64,000 nucleotides of DNA from Sphingobium sp. Leaf26 (lineage in GTDB: Bacteria; Pseudomonadota; Alphaproteobacteria; Sphingomonadales; Sphingomonadaceae), in contig NZ_LMKV01000033.1 in the NCBI RefSeq assembly GCF_001421665.1, forward strand, positions 62,001 to 126,000, written 5' to 3'. A program made the translations under genes and the position numbers. Positions 51,872-60,630 of this stretch are shown in pieces (positions within the stretch are counted from its first letter, which is position 1; every line of letters starts with the position of its first letter). Under the pieces are notes generated by a model. That model searched no databases and was not told the DNA's origin. It was given only the letters and a program-made list of their open reading frames with translations.

Positions 51872-52630
51872 TTGGCCAGCATCCGTCGCCTGTTGCGGTT
51901 GGCGGCGCTGGCCGGCAGCCTGCTGATCTGCCTTCTTCCCCATCTGCTGTGGCGCATCATGCGCCGCCCTTCCCCATGGCCGCGCCGCTTCCTGGCGCTT
52001 GCTGCCCGGTCCGTCGGCGCAAGGGTCGAGATAGCCGGACACCCGCATGCCGGCGACATGGTCCTGCTCGCCAACCATGTCAGCTGGATCGACATATTGG
52101 CGCTGGGCGGTGCAACCGGTGCCGCCTTCGTTTCCCATGACGGGGTGGCCCGCTGGCCGGTGATCGGCTGGCTGGCAGCGCAGAACAACACGCTGTTCGT
52201 CGCCCGTGAACGGCGCGGCGCGCTGTCGGGCCAGCTGGATGCGTTGCGCGCGGCGCTGCTGGGGCATCAGCCCGTGGCGCTCTTCCCCGAAGGCACGACG
52301 AGCGACGGCAGCGGCTTGCTGCCGTTCAAGCCGTCCCTGCTGGCGGTATTGTTGCCACCGCCCCGCGCGGTGATGATCCAGCCGCTACACATCGATTATG
52401 GCGCGGATACCGCCGCCATCGCATGGCATGGCGATGAGGCGGCCGGCGCCAATGCGAAACGGGTATTGGGTCGCAAGGGGCCGCTGGTCGTGACGCTGCG
52501 CTTCCTGCCGCCGTTCGACCCTGCCGCCTGCGCCGACCGCAAGGTCATCGCCGCCATGGCGCATGAACGGATTGGCCAGAGCATATCCGCGCATCAGCAC
52601 CCTTCCGCTTGCGCGGCTCCGCCTGTATAG
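51872..52630 (+). CDS. plsC: 1-acyl-sn-glycerol-3-phosphate acyltransferase
   Basis: Makes phosphatidic acid from lysophosphatidic acid at the inner membrane; 252 residues. The start is TTG 51872, only 6 bp after the fur stop. An N-terminal membrane helix (residues 8-26) precedes the catalytic N-H-V-S-W-I-D (HX4D) and the substrate motif L-F-P-E-G-T-T-S-D-G. It runs into miaB with 8 bp between stop and start, so fur-plsC-miaB probably share one transcript. Confidence 0.88.
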   Translation: MASIRRLLRLAALAGSLLICLLPHLLWRIMRRPSPWPRRFLALAARSVGARVEIAGHPHAGDMVLLANHVSWIDILALGGATGAAFVSHDGVARWPVIGWLAAQNNTLFVARERRGALSGQLDALRAALLGHQPVALFPEGTTSDGSGLLPFKPSLLAVLLPPPRAVMIQPLHIDYGADTAAIAWHGDEAAGANAKRVLGRKGPLVVTLRFLPPFDPAACADRKVIAAMAHERIGQSISAHQHPSACAAPPV

Positions 52631-52638
52631 CGGCTAGG

Positions 52639-53988
52639 ATGAATCGTACCGACGCCCCAAAGACTCCAGCGACTTTCCACGTCAAATCCTTCGGCTGCCA
52701 GATGAACGTCTATGATGGCGAGCGCATGGCCGAGATGCTGGGCACGCGCGGCATGACCGCCGCGGCCGATGGCGCCGATGCCGATCTGGTCATCCTGAAC
52801 ACGTGCCACATTCGCGAAAAGGCGGTGGACAAGGTCTATTCCGATATCGGCCGCATGGTGCGCGACGATGGCAGTCGTCCGATGATCGCAGTCGCCGGTT
52901 GCGTCGCGCAGGCGGAAGGCAGCGAGATCCAGCGCCGGGCGCGCAATGTCGACATCGTCGTCGGCCCGCAGGCCTATCACCGCCTGCCCGACCTGATCGA
53001 CAAGGTGGGACGCGGGGAGGAAGCCGTGGATACGGACATGCCCCTGGCGTCCAAATTCGGCGCCTTGCCAGCCCGTACCAAGCAGGCCCGGCCGACCGCT
53101 TTCCTGACGATCATGGAAGGCTGCGACAAATTCTGCACTTATTGCGTGGTGCCCTATACGCGCGGCGCGGAAATCAGCCGTTCATGGGGCGCGATCATCG
53201 ACGAAGCCAAGGCGCTGGTCGATGGTGGCGTGCGCGAAATCACGCTGCTGGGCCAGAATGTGAACGCCTGGACCGGTGAGGACGACAAGGGCCGGATGCA
53301 GGGCATGGACGGCCTTGCCCGCGAACTGGCGAAGATCAGCGACCTGAAGCGCATCCGCTATACGACCAGCCATCCCAACGACATGAGCGACGGCCTGATC
53401 GCGGCGCATGGCGACGAACCCAAGCTGATGCCGTTCCTGCACCTGCCGGTGCAATCGGGCAATGACCGTATCCTGAAAGCCATGAACCGCAGTCATAGCG
53501 TCGAAAGCTATCTGCGCATCATCGAGCGGGTGCGAGAGGCACGGCCGGACATTGCGCTGTCGGGTGACTTCATCGTCGGCTTCCCCGGCGAAACGGACGC
53601 GGAGTTCGAAGATACGCTGAAGATCGTGGAGCAGGTGCGCTATTCGCAATGCTACAGCTTCAAATATAGTCCCCGTCCCGGCACTCCGGCGGCCGACATG
53701 GATCACCATATCCCGGCGGCGGTGATGGACGATCGGCTCGCCCGTCTTCAGGCCGTCATCAATCGCCATCAGGTGGCGTTCAACACCGCCACCGTCGGGC
53801 GCACCACCGATATCCTGCTGGAGCGCAAGGGCCGCTATCCCGGTCAGTTGATCGGCAAGTCGCCCTGGCTTCAGTCGGTCGTCGTGACCGCGCCGGATCT
53901 TAATATCGGCGACATGGTTGAAGTCGATATCATCACTGCCGGCCCGAACAGCCTGGCCGGCGAACTTAGCAGGAGGAAGGCCGCTTGA
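52639..53988 (+). CDS. miaB: tRNA-2-methylthio-N6-isopentenyladenosine synthase MiaB
   Basis: Radical-SAM methylthiotransferase acting on A37 of tRNAs reading UNN codons; 449 residues from ATG 52639. The N-terminal domain has F-G-C-Q-M-N-V-Y-D (Cys20 is the first auxiliary-cluster ligand). The radical-SAM cluster motif is E-G-C-D-K-F-C-T-Y-C-V-V-P. A C-terminal TRAM domain ends at G-D-M-V-E-V-D-I. With tsaB, it is the second tRNA position-37 modification gene here. A REP-like element separates it from phoH. Confidence 0.96.
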   Translation: MNRTDAPKTPATFHVKSFGCQMNVYDGERMAEMLGTRGMTAAADGADADLVILNTCHIREKAVDKVYSDIGRMVRDDGSRPMIAVAGCVAQAEGSEIQRRARNVDIVVGPQAYHRLPDLIDKVGRGEEAVDTDMPLASKFGALPARTKQARPTAFLTIMEGCDKFCTYCVVPYTRGAEISRSWGAIIDEAKALVDGGVREITLLGQNVNAWTGEDDKGRMQGMDGLARELAKISDLKRIRYTTSHPNDMSDGLIAAHGDEPKLMPFLHLPVQSGNDRILKAMNRSHSVESYLRIIERVREARPDIALSGDFIVGFPGETDAEFEDTLKIVEQVRYSQCYSFKYSPRPGTPAADMDHHIPAAVMDDRLARLQAVINRHQVAFNTATVGRTTDILLERKGRYPGQLIGKSPWLQSVVVTAPDLNIGDMVEVDIITAGPNSLAGELSRRKAA

Positions 53989-53997
53989 ACCAAAACA

Positions 53998-54090
53998 CCG
54001 TCGTTCCCGCGCTTGCAGGAACTCATCTTCGCCCCTGTCCACCAGGATCGAACGGCGGAAGATGGATACTCGCCTTTGCGAGGATGACGG
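53998..54090. repeat. Degenerate inverted repeat (REP-like) between miaB and phoH
   Basis: The arms 53998-54030 and 54057-54090 are imperfect reverse complements (CCGTCGTTCCCGC... against ...GAGGATGACGG), reminiscent of the repeats beginning CGTCATTCCCGC that are scattered in sphingomonad genomes (from memory). It begins 9 bp after the miaB stop and ends 19 bp before the phoH start. Confidence 0.55.
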
Positions 54091-54109
54091 ACGGAACAGG
54101 GGGCTGACC

Positions 54110-55114
54110 ATGGGCAAGAAACCGAACCACCACCATCGCGAAGATGCTACCGAGCGGGCACGGCTGGAGGTCGTCTTCGAACGACCGCATCTGCTGACCA
54201 CCCTGTTTGGCCAATATGACCAGAATCTGGTCGCGATCGAAAACAGGCTGGGCGTCTATATTGCCGCGCGGGGCAACAAGTTGCAGATCGAGGGCGAAGC
54301 ACACGCCGCCAACCGCGCGCGGGACGTGATGACCGGCCTCTATAATCGCATCGTCGCGGGGCAGGAAATCGACGCCGGCGCGGTCGAGGCGGTGATCGCC
54401 ATGTCATCCGAGCCGACGCTGGACGGCATCATCCGCAGCGATGTCGCCGAACCGCCCAAGGTGATGATCCGCACGCGCAAGAAGACGATCGTGCCGCGCA
54501 GCGCGACGCAGGTCACCTATATGGAGGCGCTGAACCGCAACGACATCATCTTCGCGCTGGGTCCGGCAGGCACCGGCAAGACCTATCTGGCGGTGGCGCA
54601 GGCGGTGAGCCAGCTCATCAATGGCAGCGTCGACCGGCTGATCCTGTCTCGCCCTGCCGTGGAAGCCGGGGAGAAACTGGGCTTCCTGCCGGGCGACATG
54701 AAGGAAAAGGTCGATCCCTATCTTCGCCCGATCTACGATGCGCTACACGATACGTTGCCGGCCGAACAGGTGGAACGGCGGATCGCGAGCGGCGAGATCG
54801 AGATCGCGCCGCTGGCCTTCATGCGCGGCCGGACGCTGGCCAACGCCTTCATCGTGCTGGACGAGGCGCAGAATACCACCATCGCGCAGATGAAGATGTT
54901 CCTGACCCGCTTCGGCGAAGGCAGCCGCATGGTGATTTGCGGCGACCCCAAGCAGGTCGACCTTCCGCAGCCGGGCACATCGGGCCTGGCGGACGCGGTC
55001 GCGCGGCTGGACGGGGTGGAAGGCATCGCCATGGTGCCGTTCGGCATTGGCGACGTCGTGCGCCATCCGGTGGTCGGGCGGATCGTCCAGGCCTATGAGG
55101 GGCCAGATGCCTGA
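54110..55114 (+). CDS. phoH: PhoH-like ATPase
   Basis: Cytoplasmic P-loop ATPase associated with RNA metabolism and partner of YbeY; 334 residues from ATG 54110 (AGGGGG 6 bp ahead). An N-terminal KH-like region (residues 18-80) precedes Walker A G-P-A-G-T-G-K-T (151-158) and Walker B F-I-V-L-D-E-A-Q-N. The frame runs back to 53918, but that part overlaps miaB and the repeat. It is followed by ybeY after 20 bp. Confidence 0.94.
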   Translation: MGKKPNHHHREDATERARLEVVFERPHLLTTLFGQYDQNLVAIENRLGVYIAARGNKLQIEGEAHAANRARDVMTGLYNRIVAGQEIDAGAVEAVIAMSSEPTLDGIIRSDVAEPPKVMIRTRKKTIVPRSATQVTYMEALNRNDIIFALGPAGTGKTYLAVAQAVSQLINGSVDRLILSRPAVEAGEKLGFLPGDMKEKVDPYLRPIYDALHDTLPAEQVERRIASGEIEIAPLAFMRGRTLANAFIVLDEAQNTTIAQMKMFLTRFGEGSRMVICGDPKQVDLPQPGTSGLADAVARLDGVEGIAMVPFGIGDVVRHPVVGRIVQAYEGPDA

Positions 55115-55134
55115 ATTCCACGGAAAGAAACAAA

Positions 55135-55647
55135 ATGATTGAAGTTGCCGTCCTCCATGAAGAAGGCTGGCCGGGTATCGACTGGGAGTTTCTGGCCCAG
55201 CGCGCCGTGGCCAGCGCCATCGCGCACAGCCCCTATGCCGCCTTCGCAGCGGACCAGACCCTGTATGAGGTGGCGGTCAAGCTGACGTCGGACGAGGAAG
55301 TCCATAGCCTGAACCGCGCCTATCGCGACAAGGACAAGCCGACCAACGTCCTGTCCTTTCCGATGGTGCAGGATGATCTGCTCCAGGCGACGGCCAATAC
55401 CGACGATGGCGAAGTTTTGCTGGGCGATATCGTGCTGGCGGAGGGTGTTTGCATCGCCGAAGCCACGGAAAAAGGTATTTCCGTCGCCGACCATGCCACG
55501 CATCTGATCGTCCACGGGACTTTTCATTTGCTTGGATATGACCATATGGACGACAATGAAGCTGAAGCAATGGAAGCGCTGGAAACAGCCGCGCTCTTGA
55601 GCATGGGTTTGTCCGATCCCTATGGGGATCGAAATACAGGGGATTGA
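55135..55647 (+). CDS. ybeY: Endoribonuclease/rRNA maturation factor YbeY
   Basis: Zinc-dependent factor required for 16S rRNA 3' maturation and ribosome quality control; 170 residues. The zinc site is His127, His131 and His137 (H-G-T-F-H-L-L-G-Y-D-H). The conserved R-A-Y-R-D-K-D-K-P-T-N-V-L-S-F-P is present. The order phoH-ybeY-corC is very widely conserved. The stop lies 8 bp before the corC start. Confidence 0.95.
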   Translation: MIEVAVLHEEGWPGIDWEFLAQRAVASAIAHSPYAAFAADQTLYEVAVKLTSDEEVHSLNRAYRDKDKPTNVLSFPMVQDDLLQATANTDDGEVLLGDIVLAEGVCIAEATEKGISVADHATHLIVHGTFHLLGYDHMDDNEAEAMEALETAALLSMGLSDPYGDRNTGD

Positions 55648-55655
55648 AGGACATT

Positions 55656-56597
55656 ATGGCTGACGGCAGTCCGAAGGACGGCACCGCTTCGAAAGAAGGG
55701 GACAGTAGCAACGAGGGCGGATTATGGAGCGGCATCAAGTCGCTTCTGTTCGGCGAGGGCGAGGAAACCAGTCTCCGCAAGGAACTGGAGGAAGCGCTCG
55801 ACGAATATGACGAGGATGAGCAGGACGAGAATGCCACCCCGCCCGCCAAGGGCGACCTGTCCGCGATTGAGCGGCAGATGGTGCGCAACCTGCTCCATTT
55901 TTCCGAACATACGGTCGATGACGTCGCCGTGCCCCGCGCGGACATCGTCGCGATCGAGGAAAAGGCGAGCTTCGCCGACCTCGCCGCTTTGTTCGCCGAG
56001 GCCGGGCATAGCCGCGTGCCGGTCTATCGCGAGACGCTTGATACGATAGTCGGCATGATCCACATTCGCGACGCCTTCGCCATCCTGGCGGGAAAAGCGC
56101 CGGTGCCGGAAACGCTGGAGCCGTTGATCCGCCAGCCACTCTATGTGCCTGAGAGCATGGGCGCACTCGACCTGCTGGCCGAAATGCGCGCCAAGCGGAC
56201 GCATCTGGCCATCGTGCTGGATGAATATTCGGGCACGGAAGGGTTGCTGACCTTCGAGGATCTGGTCGAGGAAATCGTCGGCGACGTCGAAGATGAGCAT
56301 GACGATGCGCCCGAAGCCATGCTGGTGCCACTCGATGGCGGCCTTTGGGACGCCGATGCCCGCGCCGAACTGGACGATGTCGCGGACGAGATCGACGAGA
56401 AACTGGGCGAGGTCGAGGAGGATGTCGATACGCTGGGCGGTCTTGCCTTCGTGCTGGCTGGCCGCGTGCCGGAACCGGGCGAGATACTCGACCATGGACC
56501 TAGCGGCTGGAAGCTGGAGATCGTCGCCAGCGATGGCCGTCGCGTAACCCGCCTGCGCCTGCACCCGCCGGTCGAACGGGAAGAGGTGGAGGAATAA
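55656..56597 (+). CDS. corC: CorC/HlyC family CBS-domain protein
   Basis: Soluble CBS-pair protein linked to magnesium/cobalt efflux; 313 residues. ATG 55656 has AAGGA 5 bp ahead; an in-frame TTG at 55644 overlapping the ybeY stop is less likely. The N-terminal 60 residues are acidic and low-complexity (E-E-A-L-D-E-Y-D-E-D-E-Q-D-E). Two CBS domains cover about residues 85-205 (A-D-I-V-A-I-E..., R-V-P-V-Y-R-E-T-L-D). The CorC_HlyC domain follows with G-G-L-A-F-V-L-A-G-R-V-P-E-P-G-E. The lnt gene that often follows corC in other proteobacteria is not here. Confidence 0.92.
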   Translation: MADGSPKDGTASKEGDSSNEGGLWSGIKSLLFGEGEETSLRKELEEALDEYDEDEQDENATPPAKGDLSAIERQMVRNLLHFSEHTVDDVAVPRADIVAIEEKASFADLAALFAEAGHSRVPVYRETLDTIVGMIHIRDAFAILAGKAPVPETLEPLIRQPLYVPESMGALDLLAEMRAKRTHLAIVLDEYSGTEGLLTFEDLVEEIVGDVEDEHDDAPEAMLVPLDGGLWDADARAELDDVADEIDEKLGEVEEDVDTLGGLAFVLAGRVPEPGEILDHGPSGWKLEIVASDGRRVTRLRLHPPVEREEVEE

Positions 56598-56615
56598 TCC
56601 CTCCACCACTCTTTT
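56585..56615 (+). terminator. Probable terminator overlapping the corC stop
   Basis: GGTGGAGG and CCTCCACC (56585-56592, 56600-56607) pair around 7 nt that include the stop codon; four T follow at 56612-56615. It would end the fur-to-corC transcript. Confidence 0.6.
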
Positions 56616-56718
56616 AATCGGCAATTTTTCGATACAGAGGCGAAATGTTAAGCCTGCGCGGGCAAAGCTTGTCATTGAGACATAGGGCTTAATCGTCCTT
56701 CGATACATATGGCAGGCC

Positions 56719-58206
56719 ATGCGAAACGAGCGTAGTAAATTTCAGAGCGGTGGCAGTGCGGATATGATGTTCGCCGCGCCATGGTCCCCGGTCGAGAGGT
56801 TGCTGCTGTCGGTTCTGTGCGCCGCGACCCTGTTCTTCGCCATCATCACCCCGCCCTTCCAGGCACCGGACGAGAACCAGCATTATATGAAGGCGCTGGC
56901 GCTGATGCAGGGCGATGTCCTGACCCGGCAGATGGGCGATGCAATTGGCGTCGACCTGCCCCGCGCGGCGCTGGACATTCATGCGGTGGATTTCCCGACC
57001 GACGTGCCGCCGACGCCGCGCCGGTTCGAGCGCGCGCAGATCGGCGATAGTGCGCAGGCCGATGCGGGACGGACCGGCACCGCCTTTGCCGATTTCCCCA
57101 ATGTCGCCAGCTATGCGCCTAGCCTCTATGCACCGGGCGCGGCCGGGTTGATGCTCGGCAAGGCGATCGGCCTGCCCTGGATCGACGCTTTCTATGTGGG
57201 GCGGCTGGTCAATGCGCTGATGGGACTGGTACTGCTGATCGCGGCGTTGCGGCTATTGCCGTTCGGGCGCAACGCGCTGCTGGCGACCGCGCTGCTGCCG
57301 ACCTTCGCCTATCAGACCGGATCGCTGTCCCCCGACGCGGTCATCAACGGGCTGGGCTTTCTGGGGCTTGCACTGGCGCTGCGGACCGGGTTCATGACGG
57401 CCACACCGGCGCAATCGGCCGCCCTGCTGATGACAGGCCCATTGCTGGCGCTGTGCAAGGGAGTCTACCTGCCACTGATGGCGGCGGGCTTGCGCTGGCA
57501 ACAACATCGCCGCGATCTGCGGCCGGGTCTGATCCTGGGCGCCATGGCGCTGGGCGCTTTCGCCTTTGTCGGGTGGATGCACTATTCGGGTGGCAGCCAG
57601 GCGCTGTACCATATCCAGTCGCGCCGGACGGGCGAGACGATGATGACCGCGCCGCTCGGCGAGCAGCTCAAAATCGTGCTGCATGATCCACTGGGCTATG
57701 TCCGCATCCTTGTCAGCAGCGTGGTGGAGCGAGCGCCCGTCTATGCGTTGCAGATCGTCGGGCGGTTCGGCTGGAATGCGATCCTGCTGCCGCTGGTCGC
57801 ATATCCGCTGGCCATGCTGATGCTGGGGACCGGCATAGCCAATGGCAGCGGCGCGCGCTTTGGCATCGGCCAGCGCCTGTGGTGGCTGGCGATGGCGGCG
57901 GGCGTTGCCTTGCTGATCGAAACGGCCATGTATCTGACCGGGACGCCGCTGGGCGCGGACTATATCCAGGGGACGCAGGGGCGCTATTTCCTGCCCATCC
58001 TGCCGCTGGTGCTGCTCGCTCTGTCTCCGGCGGATGCGGTGCGAGGCGCGCAGAAATTGTTCGCGATCGCCGCGATCCTGCTGGCCGCGATCGCCGCCGC
58101 GACCGTGTTCGACAGTTTCTGGATCCACGGCTTCATCACCAGCGACGGCATGCCGCCGCATGGCAGTATCGGCCGCGCGCTCCTGCTACCCTCGCCGCGC
58201 TGGTAG
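56719..58206 (+). CDS. DUF2142 polytopic membrane protein (GT-C-like)
   Basis: Inner-membrane protein of 495 residues with about ten helices. The DUF2142 signature is near the N-terminus: I-T-P-P-F-Q-A-P-D-E-N-Q-H-Y-M-K-A, an acidic first loop like that of GT-C glycosyltransferases. Members are often found in O-antigen or glycan loci and are suspected glycosyltransferases; the reaction is not established. Its 3' end overlaps the convergent PAP2 gene by 21 bp. The 121 bp upstream carry no visible promoter I can name. Confidence 0.85.
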   Translation: MRNERSKFQSGGSADMMFAAPWSPVERLLLSVLCAATLFFAIITPPFQAPDENQHYMKALALMQGDVLTRQMGDAIGVDLPRAALDIHAVDFPTDVPPTPRRFERAQIGDSAQADAGRTGTAFADFPNVASYAPSLYAPGAAGLMLGKAIGLPWIDAFYVGRLVNALMGLVLLIAALRLLPFGRNALLATALLPTFAYQTGSLSPDAVINGLGFLGLALALRTGFMTATPAQSAALLMTGPLLALCKGVYLPLMAAGLRWQQHRRDLRPGLILGAMALGAFAFVGWMHYSGGSQALYHIQSRRTGETMMTAPLGEQLKIVLHDPLGYVRILVSSVVERAPVYALQIVGRFGWNAILLPLVAYPLAMLMLGTGIANGSGARFGIGQRLWWLAMAAGVALLIETAMYLTGTPLGADYIQGTQGRYFLPILPLVLLALSPADAVRGAQKLFAIAAILLAAIAAATVFDSFWIHGFITSDGMPPHGSIGRALLLPSPRW

Positions 58207-58785
58207 CCAGAGGCGGCAGAAGGCGAGCCAGCCCAGCCCCTCGATCCAGCCGGCGGTGACGTCGCTTGGCCAGTGGACGCCGAGCCAGACGCGGCTGATG
58301 CCGATAAGCGCGATCATCGCGGCGGCCGCCCAATAGCCGGCGGGACGCGCGATCAGCAGGGCCAGCGCACCGAAGAACATAATGTTACCTGCCGCATGCC
58401 CGCTGGGGAAACTGTAGGTGTGCACATTGTCCAGATGCGGCAAAAGGTCGGGGCGCGGTGCGGCGAATATCTGTTTGAGGATCAGGTTCAGCGCGGTGCC
58501 ACCGGCCATCATCGCCGCCAGCCACAAGGCCCCCTTTCGCCGTCCGGCCCAGAACAGCGCGCCCAGCGACAGAGCCAGCAATATCAGTCGGCCCGCCGTT
58601 CCACCGATCGCGGAGGCGCTCCGCATCCAGGGCGTGACATGCTGTCCCACAATGCTATCGCGCGCAGCCCCTGCCCGCTCCATCAGTCCGATGTTCAGCC
58701 CGTCGAGCCAGCCCGTACGCTGCATGAGCGCAATCGCCAGCACGCAAAAAAGCGCGAGAGCCAAAGCCCCCGCGCCTTTCAGCAT
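58186..58785 (-). CDS. PAP2-family membrane phosphatase
   Basis: Integral-membrane acid phosphatase, probably acting on undecaprenyl pyrophosphate or phosphatidic acid. The three-part signature is complete: K-Q-I-F-A-A-P-R-P-D, Y-S-F-P-S-G-H-A-A-G-N and S-R-V-W-L-G-V-H-W-P-S-D-V. Five to six helices fit the fold. I chose ATG 58785, 13 bp after the lpdA stop, which places a helix at the N-terminus; the frame extends to 58842 inside lpdA. It is probably the last gene of the pdhC-thioesterase-lpdA transcript, and overlaps the DUF2142 3' end by 21 bp. Confidence 0.88.
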   Translation of the reverse strand: MLKGAGALALALFCVLAIALMQRTGWLDGLNIGLMERAGAARDSIVGQHVTPWMRSASAIGGTAGRLILLALSLGALFWAGRRKGALWLAAMMAGGTALNLILKQIFAAPRPDLLPHLDNVHTYSFPSGHAAGNIMFFGALALLIARPAGYWAAAAMIALIGISRVWLGVHWPSDVTAGWIEGLGWLAFCRLWLPARRG

Positions 58786-58798
58786 AGCTTTGCGCCGA

Positions 58799-60196
58799 TC
58801 AGATATGGAGCGCACGCCCATAGGCCGCCAGCACGCTTTCATGCATGGATTCGCTGATCGTAGGATGCGGGAACACGGTGTGCATCAGCTCCGCTTCGGT
58901 CGTTTCCAGCGTCTTGCCGATGGTATAGCCCTGGATCATTTCCGTGACCTCCGCACCGATCATGTGCGCGCCCAGCAATTCGCCGGTCTTGGCGTCAAAA
59001 ACGGTCTTGGTGAAGCCTTCAGCCTCACCCAGCGCGATCGCCTTGCCATTGCCGATGAAGGGGAACATGCCGACCTTCACCTCGTAACCCGCTTCCTTCG
59101 CCTTGGCTTCGGTCAGGCCCACGCTGGCGATCTGCGGATGGCAGTAGGTGCAGCCTGGAATGTTGCGCGGGTCCATGGCGTGGGGATGCTTGCCCGCAAT
59201 GGCTTCGGCGACGATCACGCCTTCATGGCTGGCCTTGTGCGCCAGCCATGGCGGCGCGGTGATGTCACCGATGGCCCAGACGCCGTCGACATTGGTCTTG
59301 CAGGTCGGATCGGTCTTCAGGAATCCGCGATCGTCCATGGCGATGCCCGCTTCCTTCAGGCCGATGTCCGCCGTGTTCGGTACGATGCCGATGGCGACGA
59401 TGACATGGCTATATTCGGCGGTCGCAGACTTGCCGTCCTTGTCCTTGATCGTCGCGGTTATGCCCTTCGCGCCATTTTCGATCTTTTCGATCGCGGCCTT
59501 GGTCATGATGGTCATGCCCTGCTTCTTGAGCGCCTTTTCCAGGAAAGCGGACACATCCGCATCCTCGACCGGCACGATGCGATCCATCATTTCGACTACG
59601 GTGACGTCCGCGCCCATGTCGTTATAGAAGCTGGCAAATTCGATGCCGATCGCGCCCGATCCGATGACCAGCAGCTTTGACGGCATTTCCGCCGGGGTCA
59701 TGGCGTGGCGGTAGGTCCACACACGCTTGCCGTCGGCAGGCAGGTTGGGCAGGTCGCGCGCGCGTGCGCCGGTGGCCAGAACGATGTTCTTGGCCGTCAG
59801 TTCTTCGGTCTTGCCGTCCTTCGTAACAGACAGCTTGCCTTTGCCGACCAGCTTGCCGTCGCCCATATGGACGGTGATCTTGTTCTTCTTCATCAGGTGC
59901 GTGACGCCCTGATTGAGCTGCTTGGCGACGCCGCGCGACCGCTTCACCACGGCGGCGATGTCGGCGCTGATCTTCTCGGCCGCCAAGCCATAATCGCTGG
60001 CATGCTGCATATAGTGGAAGATTTCCGCCGAGCGCAGCAGCGCCTTGGTCGGGATGCAGCCCCAGTTGAGGCAGATGCCGCCGAGATTTTCGCGCTCCAC
60101 GATCGCGGTTTTCAGGCCCAGTTGGGCCGAACGGATGGCAGCCACATAGCCGCCGGGGCCGGAGCCCAGAACGATGACGTCGTAATTCTCAGCCAT
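58799..60196 (-). CDS. lpdA: Dihydrolipoyl dehydrogenase (E3)
   Basis: FAD enzyme reoxidising dihydrolipoamide in 2-oxo acid dehydrogenase complexes; 465 residues. FAD-binding G-S-G-P-G-G-Y-V-A-A opens the protein, and the redox disulfide is Cys42/Cys47 in G-G-I-C-L-N-W-G-C-I-P. The NAD-binding G-S-G-A-I-G-I-E-F-A-S-F and the C-terminal H-T-V-F-P-H-P-T-I-S-E (catalytic His-Glu) are intact. It lies downstream of pdhC and a thioesterase on the same strand, so it most likely serves pyruvate dehydrogenase. Confidence 0.97.
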   Translation of the reverse strand: MAENYDVIVLGSGPGGYVAAIRSAQLGLKTAIVERENLGGICLNWGCIPTKALLRSAEIFHYMQHASDYGLAAEKISADIAAVVKRSRGVAKQLNQGVTHLMKKNKITVHMGDGKLVGKGKLSVTKDGKTEELTAKNIVLATGARARDLPNLPADGKRVWTYRHAMTPAEMPSKLLVIGSGAIGIEFASFYNDMGADVTVVEMMDRIVPVEDADVSAFLEKALKKQGMTIMTKAAIEKIENGAKGITATIKDKDGKSATAEYSHVIVAIGIVPNTADIGLKEAGIAMDDRGFLKTDPTCKTNVDGVWAIGDITAPPWLAHKASHEGVIVAEAIAGKHPHAMDPRNIPGCTYCHPQIASVGLTEAKAKEAGYEVKVGMFPFIGNGKAIALGEAEGFTKTVFDAKTGELLGAHMIGAEVTEMIQGYTIGKTLETTEAELMHTVFPHPTISESMHESVLAAYGRALHI

Positions 60197-60213
60197 GGTC
60201 AGTCTCTCTATTC

Positions 60214-60630
60214 TTACTTCGCCGCGCCGGTTTCGGTCGGCAGGGGCGGAACGGAACGGGGCTGGCGATCTTCACCGATCGCCACGAAGCTGAAGGTCGC
60301 GTGGGTGACGCGATAGGAACGGTCGTCATGACGCGCGCGGCGCCATGCCTCGACATAGATTTTCATCGACGTGCGACCGACGGATTTGAGCGTTGCAAAA
60401 ACCGAAACCTCGTCGCCGACCACGACAGGGCGGAGGAAGGTCATCCCTTCCACCGCGATGGTCACGGCGCGGCCGTGGCTGTGCCGGGCGGCGACGGACC
60501 CAGCCGCCGAATCCATCAGGCTCATCAACCAACCACCGAAAATATCCCCATAGGGATTGGTGTCGGTCGGCATTGCGATGACCCGCACCGCCGGACTGAT
60601 ATCCGGCGGGGTTTCGTCGACATAGGCCAT
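60214..60630 (-). CDS. Hotdog-fold acyl-CoA thioesterase (YciA/BACH type)
   Basis: Hydrolyses acyl-CoA; 138 residues. The family signature M-P-T-D-T-N-P-Y-G-D-I-F-G-G-W-L-M-S-L-M-D includes the catalytic Asp/Asn region, followed by T-I-A-V-E-G-M-T-F-L-R-P-V-V-V-G-D. Its ATG shares one base with the pdhC stop (TGATG), and lpdA starts 17 bp after it. Position inside a pyruvate dehydrogenase operon suggests it balances acetyl-CoA or acyl-CoA pools; this is inference. Confidence 0.88.
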   Translation of the reverse strand: MAYVDETPPDISPAVRVIAMPTDTNPYGDIFGGWLMSLMDSAAGSVAARHSHGRAVTIAVEGMTFLRPVVVGDEVSVFATLKSVGRTSMKIYVEAWRRARHDDRSYRVTHATFSFVAIGEDRQPRSVPPLPTETGAAK

